Source of the DNA: an uncultured Eubacteriales bacterium
GTDB taxonomy: Bacteria; Bacillota; Clostridia; Monoglobales; Firm-18
Direction: 5' to 3'
Length of the DNA stretch: 14,826 nt
NCBI GenBank assembly: GCA_905210885.1
Contig: CAJLYO010000017.1
Coordinates: 1-14,826 of the forward strand
Positions 5,943 to 12,917 of the stretch are shown in pieces. The stretch's first letter is position 1; every line of letters starts with the position of its first letter. The translations under genes and the position numbers were made by a program. The notes beneath the pieces are model-generated. The model ran no database searches. It saw only the letters and a list, made by a program, of their open reading frames with translations, and was not told the DNA's origin.

Positions 5943-7328
5943 ATGAAACCAAAAGTAATATTTATGCCTCATGCAAATATCCAGTATTCCCAGCTTGCGC
6001 CCGAAAAGCGCGCCTGGGTTATGAAAAACTGCTACGAAAAGCTGTTTGACATTATCGATAACGGCGACTATAAAATTGCGTTTGAAGCAAGCGGAATAAC
6101 CATAGACGAAATGGCTGATAAAGCGCCGGAGGTTTTGGCAAAGCTTAAAAAGCTTGTCGGCGAAGGAAAAATCGAGCCCGTATCCTCCCCCTACATTCAC
6201 TTTATGCTTTCAAATATCCCGAAAGAGGTTTGCGTTCATTCCCTCAAACACTCTCTTGACGTTTGGGAAAAGCACGTGGGCAAACGCCCGAAAATCGGCT
6301 GGAATCCCGAGTGCGGCTGGGCAAGCTATATCCCGGACGTATACAAGGAATGCGGACTTGAAGCCCTTGTAATGGACGCCGATTCCCTTATGCTTTCATT
6401 TGACGAAATAAGAAAAGCAACAGGACTTGCATTTGACGTTTCGGGACATTCAAACAAAAATCACCTGTTTAAAATTGAGGAATATATAAAGGACAAACCG
6501 CAGTTTTTAAAATATATAACAAATCCTTCCGTTGCTCCCAACGGACTTAAGCTTATATTCAGAAGCGACTGCATGGCAAACCTGCTTTTGTGGTACTTAA
6601 TGGGTGCAACCGAAGGGCTGCGCGATGAGCCCATCAACATGGACGAAATCAAAAAAATGCTTGATAACTGGAAAGAGCGCATTGCAGACACCGGCAGCTT
6701 TATAATGCCCTACGCCGAGGACGCGGAGTACATAGGCTCAAGCGCTTACTTCTACGTTAAGCAGTTTAACCAGGCAAGATTTTTTGAATCAGAGCCCGGA
6801 AGCGTTGACAGATTCAAAGAAATTCTTGACGTTGCAAAAGAAAAAGGCTACGAATTTGCAACACCGTCAGAGGTTCTTGACTCCGCCGAAATTCTTGAAA
6901 ATAACTACGTTGACAACATCGAAAACGGCGTAGCATGGCACGGCGGCACGGCAAAGGCTTGGGCAAACACCGAATATTCAAGAATTATGGACCCGGTTTG
7001 CCTCAGCATATTAAACGGTATAAAAGCCGTTGCGGCACATCTCGGCGAAACACTTGACGCGCTTGATACGGATTTAAACAATGCAATGCTTGCCCTTGCA
7101 AGTGCTTGGGTATCCGATTCACGCTGGCCTCCGGCGCCTACAAGTCCCGGACGCTTTAACGTACGGGAATCCCTCGAGGATATGTACAAGGCAAACGAGT
7201 GCATTAAAAACGCAATGGAAAACAACGGTATTGCCGAGAAAAAGGGTCTGTACTCCCCCAATCTTATGAAAACCCAGATTAAGGCGATCGACGACCTTTT
7301 AATGAATATTAAATACTTCGGAGAGTGA
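5943..7328 (+). CDS. GH57-like glycoside hydrolase-fold protein
   Basis: This is a 461-aa cytoplasmic protein without a signal peptide. Five regions line up with the glycoside hydrolase family 57 motifs, although divergently. They are His10 in MPHANIQY (HQPY-like), GKIEPVSSPYIH at 75-86, WNPECGW at 120-126 with candidate nucleophile Glu123, YAEDAEYIG at 257-265 with candidate acid Asp260, and SAWVSDSRW at 387-395. GH57 enzymes cleave or transfer alpha-glucans and alpha-galactosides with retention. Here the motifs are unlike those of the amylase, branching-enzyme and amylopullulanase groups, so substrate and even hydrolase activity are uncertain. The ATG follows a GGAG site at the end of the preceding gene. 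The stop overlaps the region just before the radical SAM start, so the two are tightly coupled. An alternative reading is a GH38/GH57-superfamily enzyme of other chemistry. Confidence 0.7.
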   Translation: MKPKVIFMPHANIQYSQLAPEKRAWVMKNCYEKLFDIIDNGDYKIAFEASGITIDEMADKAPEVLAKLKKLVGEGKIEPVSSPYIHFMLSNIPKEVCVHSLKHSLDVWEKHVGKRPKIGWNPECGWASYIPDVYKECGLEALVMDADSLMLSFDEIRKATGLAFDVSGHSNKNHLFKIEEYIKDKPQFLKYITNPSVAPNGLKLIFRSDCMANLLLWYLMGATEGLRDEPINMDEIKKMLDNWKERIADTGSFIMPYAEDAEYIGSSAYFYVKQFNQARFFESEPGSVDRFKEILDVAKEKGYEFATPSEVLDSAEILENNYVDNIENGVAWHGGTAKAWANTEYSRIMDPVCLSILNGIKAVAAHLGETLDALDTDLNNAMLALASAWVSDSRWPPAPTSPGRFNVRESLEDMYKANECIKNAMENNGIAEKKGLYSPNLMKTQIKAIDDLLMNIKYFGE

Positions 7329-7333
7329 TTTTA

Positions 7334-8287
7334 ATGCTGCCTGAAAAAAGGCTTGAGCTTGTGCATTTTCAAATTACAAAAATGTGTAACCTTCACTGCT
7401 GGTTCTGCGGACAGTGGGGCAGCAAGGGCTTTTTTTCCGACAGTGAGGGCAGCCCAATGACTTATGCGGACTGGGAGCGTGTCACTGCCTCTCTTTCCCG
7501 TATTAAGCCGCTTCCCTCCGTCATTCTTTGGGGCGGCGAGCCGCTTATTTCGCCGGACTTTGGCAAGATAGTGTCACTTTTGCACGGCAAGGGCTTTGAA
7601 CTCGGCATCGTCACAAACGGAGTTTTTATAGATAAATGGGCTGACTTATTAAAAAGCTGTTTTAAGGTCATATATGTTTCAATAGACGGCCCGGAGAATA
7701 TACACGACAAAATCCGCGGAAAAGGCGTGTATAAAAAGGTGATGAGCAATTTAAAGCTGTTATCCGGCAGAAACGCAAAGCTTGTTATTATGTCCGTGAT
7801 GTCACCGGAGCTTTCGGAGTGTATTGAAAGCTTTGCGGACGAACTTGAGAGCGTAAAACCTAATGAGTTGTACCTTCAAGACATGATAAGCCTTGAAAAA
7901 TCCGAGGCGGACGCATACGCAGACTGGCTTTATAAAAATTTCGGTCAAAAGGCGAATGAAATTTATTCCTGGAATACAAAAGGTTTTCCCACGGACGAAA
8001 AAACGATATCAAAGCACAGCTTTAATATTATTTATAAAAAACACGGCGAAAAAGCCGAAAATTCATTTTGCCTATCGCCTTTCCGCCATGCACACATAGC
8101 ATGGAACGGCAGCGTTATGTACTGCACCGACTTTTATGATTTTTCCGCCGGGAATGTAAAAACAGCGGACATTATCGACATTTTCAATAATGATTTATCG
8201 GAAAATTTCCGAAATGAGGTTTACTGCGGCAATTGCCCTTCATGCGCACATTGCTCATGGAAAAACAACAAAACATTTTATCTTTGA
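7334..8287 (+). CDS. Radical SAM protein with SPASM-like C-terminal iron-sulfur domain
   Basis: This protein of 317 aa uses S-adenosylmethionine and a [4Fe-4S] cluster for radical chemistry. The cluster motif CNLHCWFC (Cys18, Cys22, Cys25) is followed by the SAM-contact motif WGGEPL at 66-71 and TNG near 94-96. The C-terminal part has a SPASM-like half site (Cys246-x12-Gly-x4-Cys264). Then CGNCPSCAHC (Cys298, 301, 304, 307) replaces the usual CxxCxxxxxCxxxC spacing. An ATG at 7334 is chosen because GGAG at 7320-7323 is 10 bp upstream; a GTG at 7325, overlapping the previous stop, is too close to that site. It is last in the LacI-controlled operon. Relatives include sulfatase maturases, RiPP maturases and the sugar dehydrogenase BtrN. 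No sulfatase or precursor peptide is present, so a carbohydrate substrate is plausible but unproven. Confidence 0.9.
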   Translation: MLPEKRLELVHFQITKMCNLHCWFCGQWGSKGFFSDSEGSPMTYADWERVTASLSRIKPLPSVILWGGEPLISPDFGKIVSLLHGKGFELGIVTNGVFIDKWADLLKSCFKVIYVSIDGPENIHDKIRGKGVYKKVMSNLKLLSGRNAKLVIMSVMSPELSECIESFADELESVKPNELYLQDMISLEKSEADAYADWLYKNFGQKANEIYSWNTKGFPTDEKTISKHSFNIIYKKHGEKAENSFCLSPFRHAHIAWNGSVMYCTDFYDFSAGNVKTADIIDIFNNDLSENFRNEVYCGNCPSCAHCSWKNNKTFYL

Positions 8288-8293
8288 TATAAA

Positions 8294-8329
8294 AAAACGT
8301 ACGGTTCGCTTTAACGCTCCGTACGTTTT
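8294..8329. terminator. Bidirectional Rho-independent terminator
   Basis: A perfect 11-bp stem AAAACGTACGG (8294-8304) / CCGTACGTTTT (8319-8329) encloses a 14-nt loop. T-rich runs follow on both strands: TTTTAATTTAT on plus and seven Ts on minus. It ends the plus-strand sugar operon and the minus-strand small membrane-protein gene that converge here. Confidence 0.9.
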
Positions 8330-8338
8330 AATTTATGT

Positions 8339-8734
8339 TTACTGCTGATCTGCACGCTGCCATAAACCGTCTGCGTTTTTTACTAAAACGGTTTCATAAC
8401 AATCGGGGTTTCTGTAAACTGCAATCGCGCTTGTGTCCTCAGACAACAAAAACGTGAATGTATCCTTTGCACCGATACGTCCGTTAAGACCGCCAAATGC
8501 CGAGTAGCAGTCCAGATACAATTTACCTCCCTGCTGCTGATGAACCTTGACTTCCCGAACAAATCCCATAGAAGCTGATACTCCTACATTGATAGTTATT
8601 TTCTTCCCATCGGAAGATACAGTGTAATCGTTTATAAAGACAGAAGTGTTCTTCATAAATCCTGAAGAAACCCAAAAATAAGCAAGTGCCAGTATTAATA
8701 TTACTCCAATAACCGGGAACACTTTCTTTTTCAT
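8339..8734 (-). CDS. Small membrane-anchored or exported protein of unknown function
   Basis: The 131-aa product has an N-terminal hydrophobic segment (MKKKVFPVIGVILILALAYFW), which would serve as an uncleaved membrane anchor or signal peptide. A beta-rich extracytoplasmic domain of about 105 residues follows, with an SSDGKKITINVGVSASMGFV stretch and AIAVYRNPD near the C-terminus. I do not recognise a characterised family. The ATG has an ideal AGGAGG site 6 bp upstream. It lies 36 bp after the phosphoribosyltransferase stop with no terminator between, so it may be co-transcribed, and it ends at the bidirectional terminator. Base and codon use (for example more TCT, ACT and ATA/ATT) look more AT-leaning than in the flanking genes. 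Confidence 0.8.
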   Translation of the reverse strand: MKKKVFPVIGVILILALAYFWVSSGFMKNTSVFINDYTVSSDGKKITINVGVSASMGFVREVKVHQQQGGKLYLDCYSAFGGLNGRIGAKDTFTFLLSEDTSAIAVYRNPDCYETVLVKNADGLWQRADQQ

Positions 8735-8770
8735 TCTATTCCTCCTGCAAATTCCGATTTATTTGTTTTA

Positions 8771-9328
8771 TTATTTCACGGTTCCGTCAGCATGAAAAAG
8801 CGGCAGCGGCGCCAAAACCGTAATATCCTTACGGTCGATTGCGTCACCCTCTGCCAAAACAGCCATCTTGCCCACAACCGTTCCGCCGACTGTATGAACA
8901 AGCTCCTCAAGGGCATTCAAAGACTCGCCGGTGCTTATTACGTCGTCAACAATCAAAACTCTTTTCCCTTTTAAAAGCTCACGCTCAACATCACCGAAGC
9001 ACAGACGCTGTTCCGCAGCGGTTGTTATTGATTTCACGGAAACCTGCTGAACATGCTCCATATAAAGCTTGGGCGCCTTACGTGCGATTACATATGTATT
9101 CTGACCGCTTTGCCTTGCCATTTCGTGGATAAGGGGAATACTTTTCGCCTCAGCAGTCAGCAAAATATCATACTCCGGTGCACGCTTTAAAAGCTCTGCC
9201 GCACACGCAACCGTAAGTTCAACATCGCCGAAAAGAATAAATGCGGCTATCATTGTGTCCTCACCTACAGGAAACATAGTAAGCCTGCGTTTTAAACCGG
9301 CAACTTCCATTTCATAATAACGTTCCAT
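8771..9328 (-). CDS. Type I phosphoribosyltransferase (adenine/xanthine PRT-like)
   Basis: This 185-aa cytoplasmic enzyme transfers ribose-5-phosphate from PRPP to a nucleobase, or acts as a related PRT. The PRPP-binding signature VLIVDDVISTGES lies at residues 124-136. The flexible loop region VSVKSITT is at 97-104, and LAPLPLF near the C-terminus fits the Apt/Xpt-type hood. The chosen ATG at 9328 has a GGAGGTT site 7 bp upstream. A longer in-frame start at 9385 would begin inside the tRNA terminator hairpin and is rejected. Family similarity is to adenine phosphoribosyltransferase-like proteins, but the base specificity cannot be read from sequence. It follows tRNA-Val on the same strand. 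Confidence 0.88.
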   Translation of the reverse strand: MERYYEMEVAGLKRRLTMFPVGEDTMIAAFILFGDVELTVACAAELLKRAPEYDILLTAEAKSIPLIHEMARQSGQNTYVIARKAPKLYMEHVQQVSVKSITTAAEQRLCFGDVERELLKGKRVLIVDDVISTGESLNALEELVHTVGGTVVGKMAVLAEGDAIDRKDITVLAPLPLFHADGTVK

Positions 9329-9364
9329 ATAAAAAACCTCCAAAAAAATATCCCAAATCACAAT

Positions 9365-9396
9365 AAAAAAGTCCTGTCGGCTCATGTCAACAGGAC
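9365..9396 (-). terminator. Terminator of the tRNA-Val transcript
   Basis: A perfect 7-bp inverted repeat (GTCCTGT at 9371-9377, ACAGGAC at 9390-9396) with a 12-nt loop is followed on the minus strand by six Ts. It begins only a few bases past the CCA end of tRNA-Val. Its minus-strand loop contains TTGACA, which could double as the -35 box of a promoter for the next gene. Confidence 0.88.
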
Positions 9397-9398
9397 TG

Positions 9399-9474
9399 TG
9401 GTGGGAACAATAGGGATCGAACCTATGACATCCTGCTTGTAAGGCAGACGCTCTCCCAGCTGAGCTATGCTCCC
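9399..9474 (-). tRNA. tRNA-Val (anticodon UAC)
   Basis: On the minus strand a full 76-nt cloverleaf is seen, including an encoded 3' CCA. The acceptor GGGAGCA pairs with TGTTCCC (one G-U). The D stem is GCTC/GAGC. The anticodon stem TCTGC/GCAGG carries the loop CTTACAA with anticodon TAC. The T stem ATAGG/CCTAT carries the loop TTCGATC. It stands alone between a strong promoter and a terminator, so it is a single-tRNA transcription unit. Confidence 0.97.
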
Positions 9475-9520
9475 AAAGTAAAAGTCAAGCCAAAGGTTGA
9501 TAAAGCAACCAATGACCCGT

Positions 9521-9562
9521 TTAACTTTACTTTATCATAACGAAGATATAATTTAAAGTTAA
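9521..9562. repeat. Inverted repeat in the tRNA-Val leader
   Basis: The 9-bp arms TTAACTTTA (9521-9529) and TAAAGTTAA (9554-9562) are perfect inverted copies, separated by 24 bp. They lie in the roughly 105-nt leader between the tRNA promoter and the mature tRNA. A second, smaller stem (GGTTG/CAACC, about 9495-9510) is nearer the tRNA. They may only reflect AT-rich sequence or assist 5' processing. Confidence 0.45.
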
Positions 9563-9586
9563 TGTGTTCAACCGAACAACAAAATT

Positions 9587-9615
9587 ATTATATCAGCTTT
9601 TAGAGCGTTTGTCAA
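9587..9615 (-). promoter_or_regulatory. Consensus sigma-A promoter for tRNA-Val
   Basis: On the minus strand, perfect TTGACA (9615-9610) and perfect TATAAT (9592-9587) are spaced exactly 17 bp, upstream of tRNA-Val. This is the expected arrangement for a strong stable-RNA promoter. The start would be near 9580. The region from 9475 to 9637 holds this promoter and the leader only; no gene was seen in it. Confidence 0.88.
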
Positions 9616-9637
9616 CACTTTTTTGCAAAAAACATCA

Positions 9638-10240
9638 TTAAATCTCAAAGGCCCGTGCAATAATTTCAACACAGCCGTCAATACCGTACTTGCTGCTTGA
9701 AATCATAAGATCATAGCTTTCGGGACTGCCCCACGAAGTGTCCGCATAAAAATCGAAATACTTCTTTCTCATTTTATCCGTTTTCTTAATTCTCGCAAGC
9801 GCCGCCTTTTCATCTATATTGTTGCGCTTTGCAACGCGCTTTATTTTGTCATCGGTATCGGCATAAATAAATACCGACAAAACATTGTCCATATCCTTTA
9901 AAATGTGGGACGCGCATCGTCCTATAATAATACACGGCGACTTTGCGGCGGAAATTATCGCACTGCGCTGAGCGTTATACGCATTAATGCTGTCATTATA
10001 AAATGTATTTGCCATATAACCTATATCCGCAAGGTAGCTTGAACCAATAAAAACATTGGTGTTTATGGGTTTTTCATCATTATGCTCAAGCTGTTCGATA
10101 GAAATACCGGAGTGGTCCGCCGCCTTTTGCAAAAGCAGCTTATCATAGCACACTATGCCAAGCTTTTCCGACAGTTTTTCGCCTATTTCACGTCCGCCGC
10201 TTCCGTATTCACGGCCTATGCAAATAATTTTGTTGCTCAT
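9638..10240 (-). CDS. Cytidylate kinase-like P-loop protein
   Basis: This 200-aa nucleoside-kinase-like protein begins MSNKIICIGREYGSGGREIGEKLSEKLG. The glycine-rich loop at residues 9-20 (GREYGSGGREIG) is the variant P-loop of the cytidylate-kinase-like family (PF13189-type). IIIGRCASHIL near 104-114 and FIYADTDDKIKRVAKRN at 124-140 fit the same fold. It lacks the exact motifs of true Cmk, so phosphorylation of CMP should not be assumed. An ATG at 10249 overlaps the ruvB stop (ATGA), but the GGAAGG site ends right against it. The ATG at 10240 has proper 9-nt spacing and is chosen. It is last in the polC-rnmV-flippase-ruvB cluster, and no clear terminator follows it. Confidence 0.85.
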   Translation of the reverse strand: MSNKIICIGREYGSGGREIGEKLSEKLGIVCYDKLLLQKAADHSGISIEQLEHNDEKPINTNVFIGSSYLADIGYMANTFYNDSINAYNAQRSAIISAAKSPCIIIGRCASHILKDMDNVLSVFIYADTDDKIKRVAKRNNIDEKAALARIKKTDKMRKKYFDFYADTSWGSPESYDLMISSSKYGIDGCVEIIARAFEI

Positions 10241-10245
10241 AAAAC

Positions 10246-11247
10246 TCATCCTTCCTTTGCAATATTAAAATATCTGTACGCCGCGTCGGTTGCCATTCTG
10301 CCCCGCGGCGTCCTGCTTATAAAACCTTTTCTCAGCAAAAAAGGCTCATATACGTCTTCTATGGTATTGGCGTCCTCGCCGATTGAAGCCGCTAACGTGT
10401 CAAGTCCAACCGGGCCTCCGCCGAAATTATTTATAACGGTAAGCAGCAGACTTTTATCGATTTTGTCAAGACCTATGCTGTCCACCTCAAGCATTTTAAG
10501 CGCCATATCCGCAACCTGTCTTGTAACTGTTCCGTCCGCTTTAATCTGCGCATAGTCGCGCACACGGCGCAAAAGTCTGTTTGCAATTCTGGGCGTTCCA
10601 CGTGAGCGTGAGGCTATTTCAAAAACTCCCTGCTCGTCCATTTTTATATTCAAAATCCCTGCCGAGCGCTTAACGATTTCGCACAATTCGTCATCATCAT
10701 ACATCTCAAGACGAAGCATAACACCGAATCTGTCGCGCAGCGGTGCGGAAAGCTGACCTGCGCGCGTAGTTGCGCCGATAAGAGTAAAACGCGGCAAATC
10801 AAGGCGAATTGAGCGTGCCGAGGGTCCCTGACCCACAATTATATCAATTGCGCCGTCCTCCATCGCCGGATACAAAACCTCCTCAATCGAGCGGTTTAAC
10901 CTGTGAATTTCATCAATAAACAAAATATCGTTTTCGGATAAATTTGTGAGAAGCGCCGCAAGGTCGCCTTGCTTTTCAATTGCCGGGCCGCTTGTTATGC
11001 GGATATTAACACCCATTTCGTTAGCAATAACGCCGGCAAGAGTTGTTTTTCCCAACCCCGGAGGACCGTAAAGCAAAACATGGTCTAACGGCTCATGCCT
11101 TAACTTTGCGGCTTTTATGAATATTTCAAGGCTTTCCTTTGCGCCCTTTTGTCCTACATATTCATCAATCGTTTTAGGACGCAGGGAAATCTCGAACGCT
11201 CCCTCTTCTATTGTGTTTTTAGCAGACATGATTCTGTCTTCCGTCAT
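10246..11247 (-). CDS. ruvB: Holliday junction branch migration ATPase RuvB
   Basis: RuvB, 333 aa, forms the hexameric motor that with RuvA drives branch migration of Holliday junctions. The sequence is clear throughout: LRPKTIDEYVGQ, Walker A GPPGLGKTT (61-69), Walker B FIDEIH (110-115), and sensor 1 IGATTRAG (157-164). PLRDRFG follows with the arginine-finger region at about 171-173, and the C-terminal winged helix carries GFISRTPRGR. Length matches the family. The ATG has a GAAGGTG site. RuvA, normally the gene just upstream, is not present; a lipid flippase gene occupies that place and the gap is only 18 bp. RuvA and RuvC must be elsewhere in the genome. Confidence 0.99.
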   Translation of the reverse strand: MTEDRIMSAKNTIEEGAFEISLRPKTIDEYVGQKGAKESLEIFIKAAKLRHEPLDHVLLYGPPGLGKTTLAGVIANEMGVNIRITSGPAIEKQGDLAALLTNLSENDILFIDEIHRLNRSIEEVLYPAMEDGAIDIIVGQGPSARSIRLDLPRFTLIGATTRAGQLSAPLRDRFGVMLRLEMYDDDELCEIVKRSAGILNIKMDEQGVFEIASRSRGTPRIANRLLRRVRDYAQIKADGTVTRQVADMALKMLEVDSIGLDKIDKSLLLTVINNFGGGPVGLDTLAASIGEDANTIEDVYEPFLLRKGFISRTPRGRMATDAAYRYFNIAKEG

Positions 11248-11265
11248 TGTTTCACCTTCTGTTTT

Positions 11266-12903
11266 TTACAAAAGCTTTGCTTTGGTAAGATATTTTTCTA
11301 TCACATCGCCCTTAGGCAGCATTTTTATATCCTCGCGCTTAATTGCGCCGATAACCAGAATAAGCAAAAGATAAATTATACCGCCGGCCGCAATTGCACC
11401 CAAAAGAGCAAGCCTGAAATTCAAGCCGGTTTTCGAGAGCAGGCTGTAGCAAATTCCGGCAGCGGCAGCCATAACCGCAGACGCCGCAACAGGGTTTGCC
11501 ACAAAATCAACAATACTGAATTTGCAGCCGGTAATTCTTAAAACCCAAATCATATTCAAAAGTACAATTATAAAATAACAAACTATTGTACCGATGGGCG
11601 CACCGTCAATATTAAATTCCGGCATGCCTACCAAAACATAGTTAACCGCAATTTTCACAACACCGCCTGCAAGCATATTAAACATCGGAATTGCAGGGCG
11701 TCCGTACGCCTGCAAAATCGCGCTTGTAACGGATAACAGCGATACAAAAACAATCGCTATCGAAAGCTTTTGCAGCAGCGTTTCCGCCATTCCGTTCCGA
11801 TACAAAAACATTAAAACGGGTTTTGCAAGCACAAAAAGCCCGAATCCGCAGGGGAGCGCAAGCAAAATCGTTATGCGTAAAGCGCTTTTTGTAACCGTTT
11901 CGCTTTCTGCCTTGTTATGCTTTGCTATCGCCGCCGCTATGGCGGGAACTACACTCATTGCAATTGCCGCAACAATGGTCAGCGGCAGGTTAAAAAGCGG
12001 TATCGCATAGCCGTTATACAAACCGTAAAGCTTGGTTGCAAGTGTTTCGTCTATACCGCCGTTAAACGAAGCGTCAATGTAGCTTGAATACTTAGTCATA
12101 AACGCCGCAGTTACCTGAGTTATCGATTGCAGACGGCGCGTAATTGTCGCCATATCTATTAAAGTTGTAAGGCTTGAAACAGACGCGCCTACCGTAATCG
12201 GCACAGCAATCGCCACAAGTTCGTGCGCTATACTGCGCTTTGAGCGCATCTCCGTATTTTTCCCCGCCGCACTGTCCTTTTTCAAAAAGAAAATCAAAAG
12301 CAGTATCAAAACTCCCATGAGAGTTCCGAATGTTACGCCGGTTATAGCACCTGCCGCAGCTTTTTCAACGCTTATCTGCATATACTTGTACGCCAGAATA
12401 TATCCTACAACAAGCTTGCCCACCGCCTCGGTAACCTCCGAAATCGCCGTGGGATACATATTCTGATGCCCTTGAAAGTAGCCGCGCAGCGCAGACATAA
12501 CGGAAACGCAGAAAACCGCCGGGGCTATTGCCCTTATGGCATAAACCGCGTTTTTCATCTTTAAAAACTCCGAAAAGCTGTCCGCGCCGAAGTATATAAC
12601 AGATGTTCCGAAAATGCCTACGCATATTAAAAGCATCAGGGCAACACGGAATATTCTTTTTGCCTCCGCGTCCCTTCCCTTTGCAACACTTTCCGAAACC
12701 ATTTTTGAAATCGCAATAGGAAAACCGGCTGTTGCAATAACAAAAAGTATCGTGTATACGGTGTATGCCGAGCCGAAAAGTCCCATACCTTCTTCATGGA
12801 TAAGGTAGGTCAGCGGAATTTTAAATCCGGCGCCTATAACCTTAACAAGCAAATTTGCGCAAATAAGTACAAAAGCGCCCTGCAAAAAAGACTGTTTTTT
12901 CAA
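11266..12903 (-). CDS. MurJ/SpoVB-type polysaccharide or lipid II flippase (MOP superfamily)
   Basis: This integral membrane protein of about 545 aa has many hydrophobic segments along its whole length, compatible with 14 helices. The N-terminus (KKQSFLQGAFVLICANLLVK, then GAGFKIPL) and YTVYTILFVIATAGFPIAISK are typical of the Firmicute MurJ/YtgP/SpoVB group. LRGYFQGHQNMYPTAISEV around residue 140-160 fits the same group. These proteins flip lipid-linked peptidoglycan precursor or similar carriers outward. Whether this is the vegetative MurJ or the sporulation paralogue SpoVB cannot be decided here. A GTG at 12912 is in frame, but its AAAGGA site would be 1 nt away. A TTG at 12903 has 10-nt spacing and yields MKKQSF, so I prefer it. 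It lies between rnmV and ruvB in a tight cluster. Confidence 0.9.
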   Translation of the reverse strand: MKKQSFLQGAFVLICANLLVKVIGAGFKIPLTYLIHEEGMGLFGSAYTVYTILFVIATAGFPIAISKMVSESVAKGRDAEAKRIFRVALMLLICVGIFGTSVIYFGADSFSEFLKMKNAVYAIRAIAPAVFCVSVMSALRGYFQGHQNMYPTAISEVTEAVGKLVVGYILAYKYMQISVEKAAAGAITGVTFGTLMGVLILLLIFFLKKDSAAGKNTEMRSKRSIAHELVAIAVPITVGASVSSLTTLIDMATITRRLQSITQVTAAFMTKYSSYIDASFNGGIDETLATKLYGLYNGYAIPLFNLPLTIVAAIAMSVVPAIAAAIAKHNKAESETVTKSALRITILLALPCGFGLFVLAKPVLMFLYRNGMAETLLQKLSIAIVFVSLLSVTSAILQAYGRPAIPMFNMLAGGVVKIAVNYVLVGMPEFNIDGAPIGTIVCYFIIVLLNMIWVLRITGCKFSIVDFVANPVAASAVMAAAAGICYSLLSKTGLNFRLALLGAIAAGGIIYLLLILVIGAIKREDIKMLPKGDVIEKYLTKAKLL

Positions 12904-12917
12904 TGCCGTCACATCCT

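Noticed and set aside
8288..8338. Small RiPP precursor peptide after the radical SAM gene
   Set aside because: The stretch is occupied by the terminator hairpin, and no short open frame with a ribosome site was seen.
9399..9474. tRNA-Val as an integration site of a mobile element
   Set aside because: No repeat of the tRNA 3' end, integrase or phage gene is visible elsewhere in the window.
9619..9632. TTTTTTGCAAAAAA palindrome after the kinase-like gene as a terminator
   Set aside because: It has only a central GC pair and no loop, so it cannot make a stable hairpin. No confident terminator is seen there.
10082..10555. Plus-strand open frame of 157 aa opposite ruvB and the kinase-like gene
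   Set aside because: It lies antisense to two clear conserved genes, has no ribosome site and no recognisable domain.
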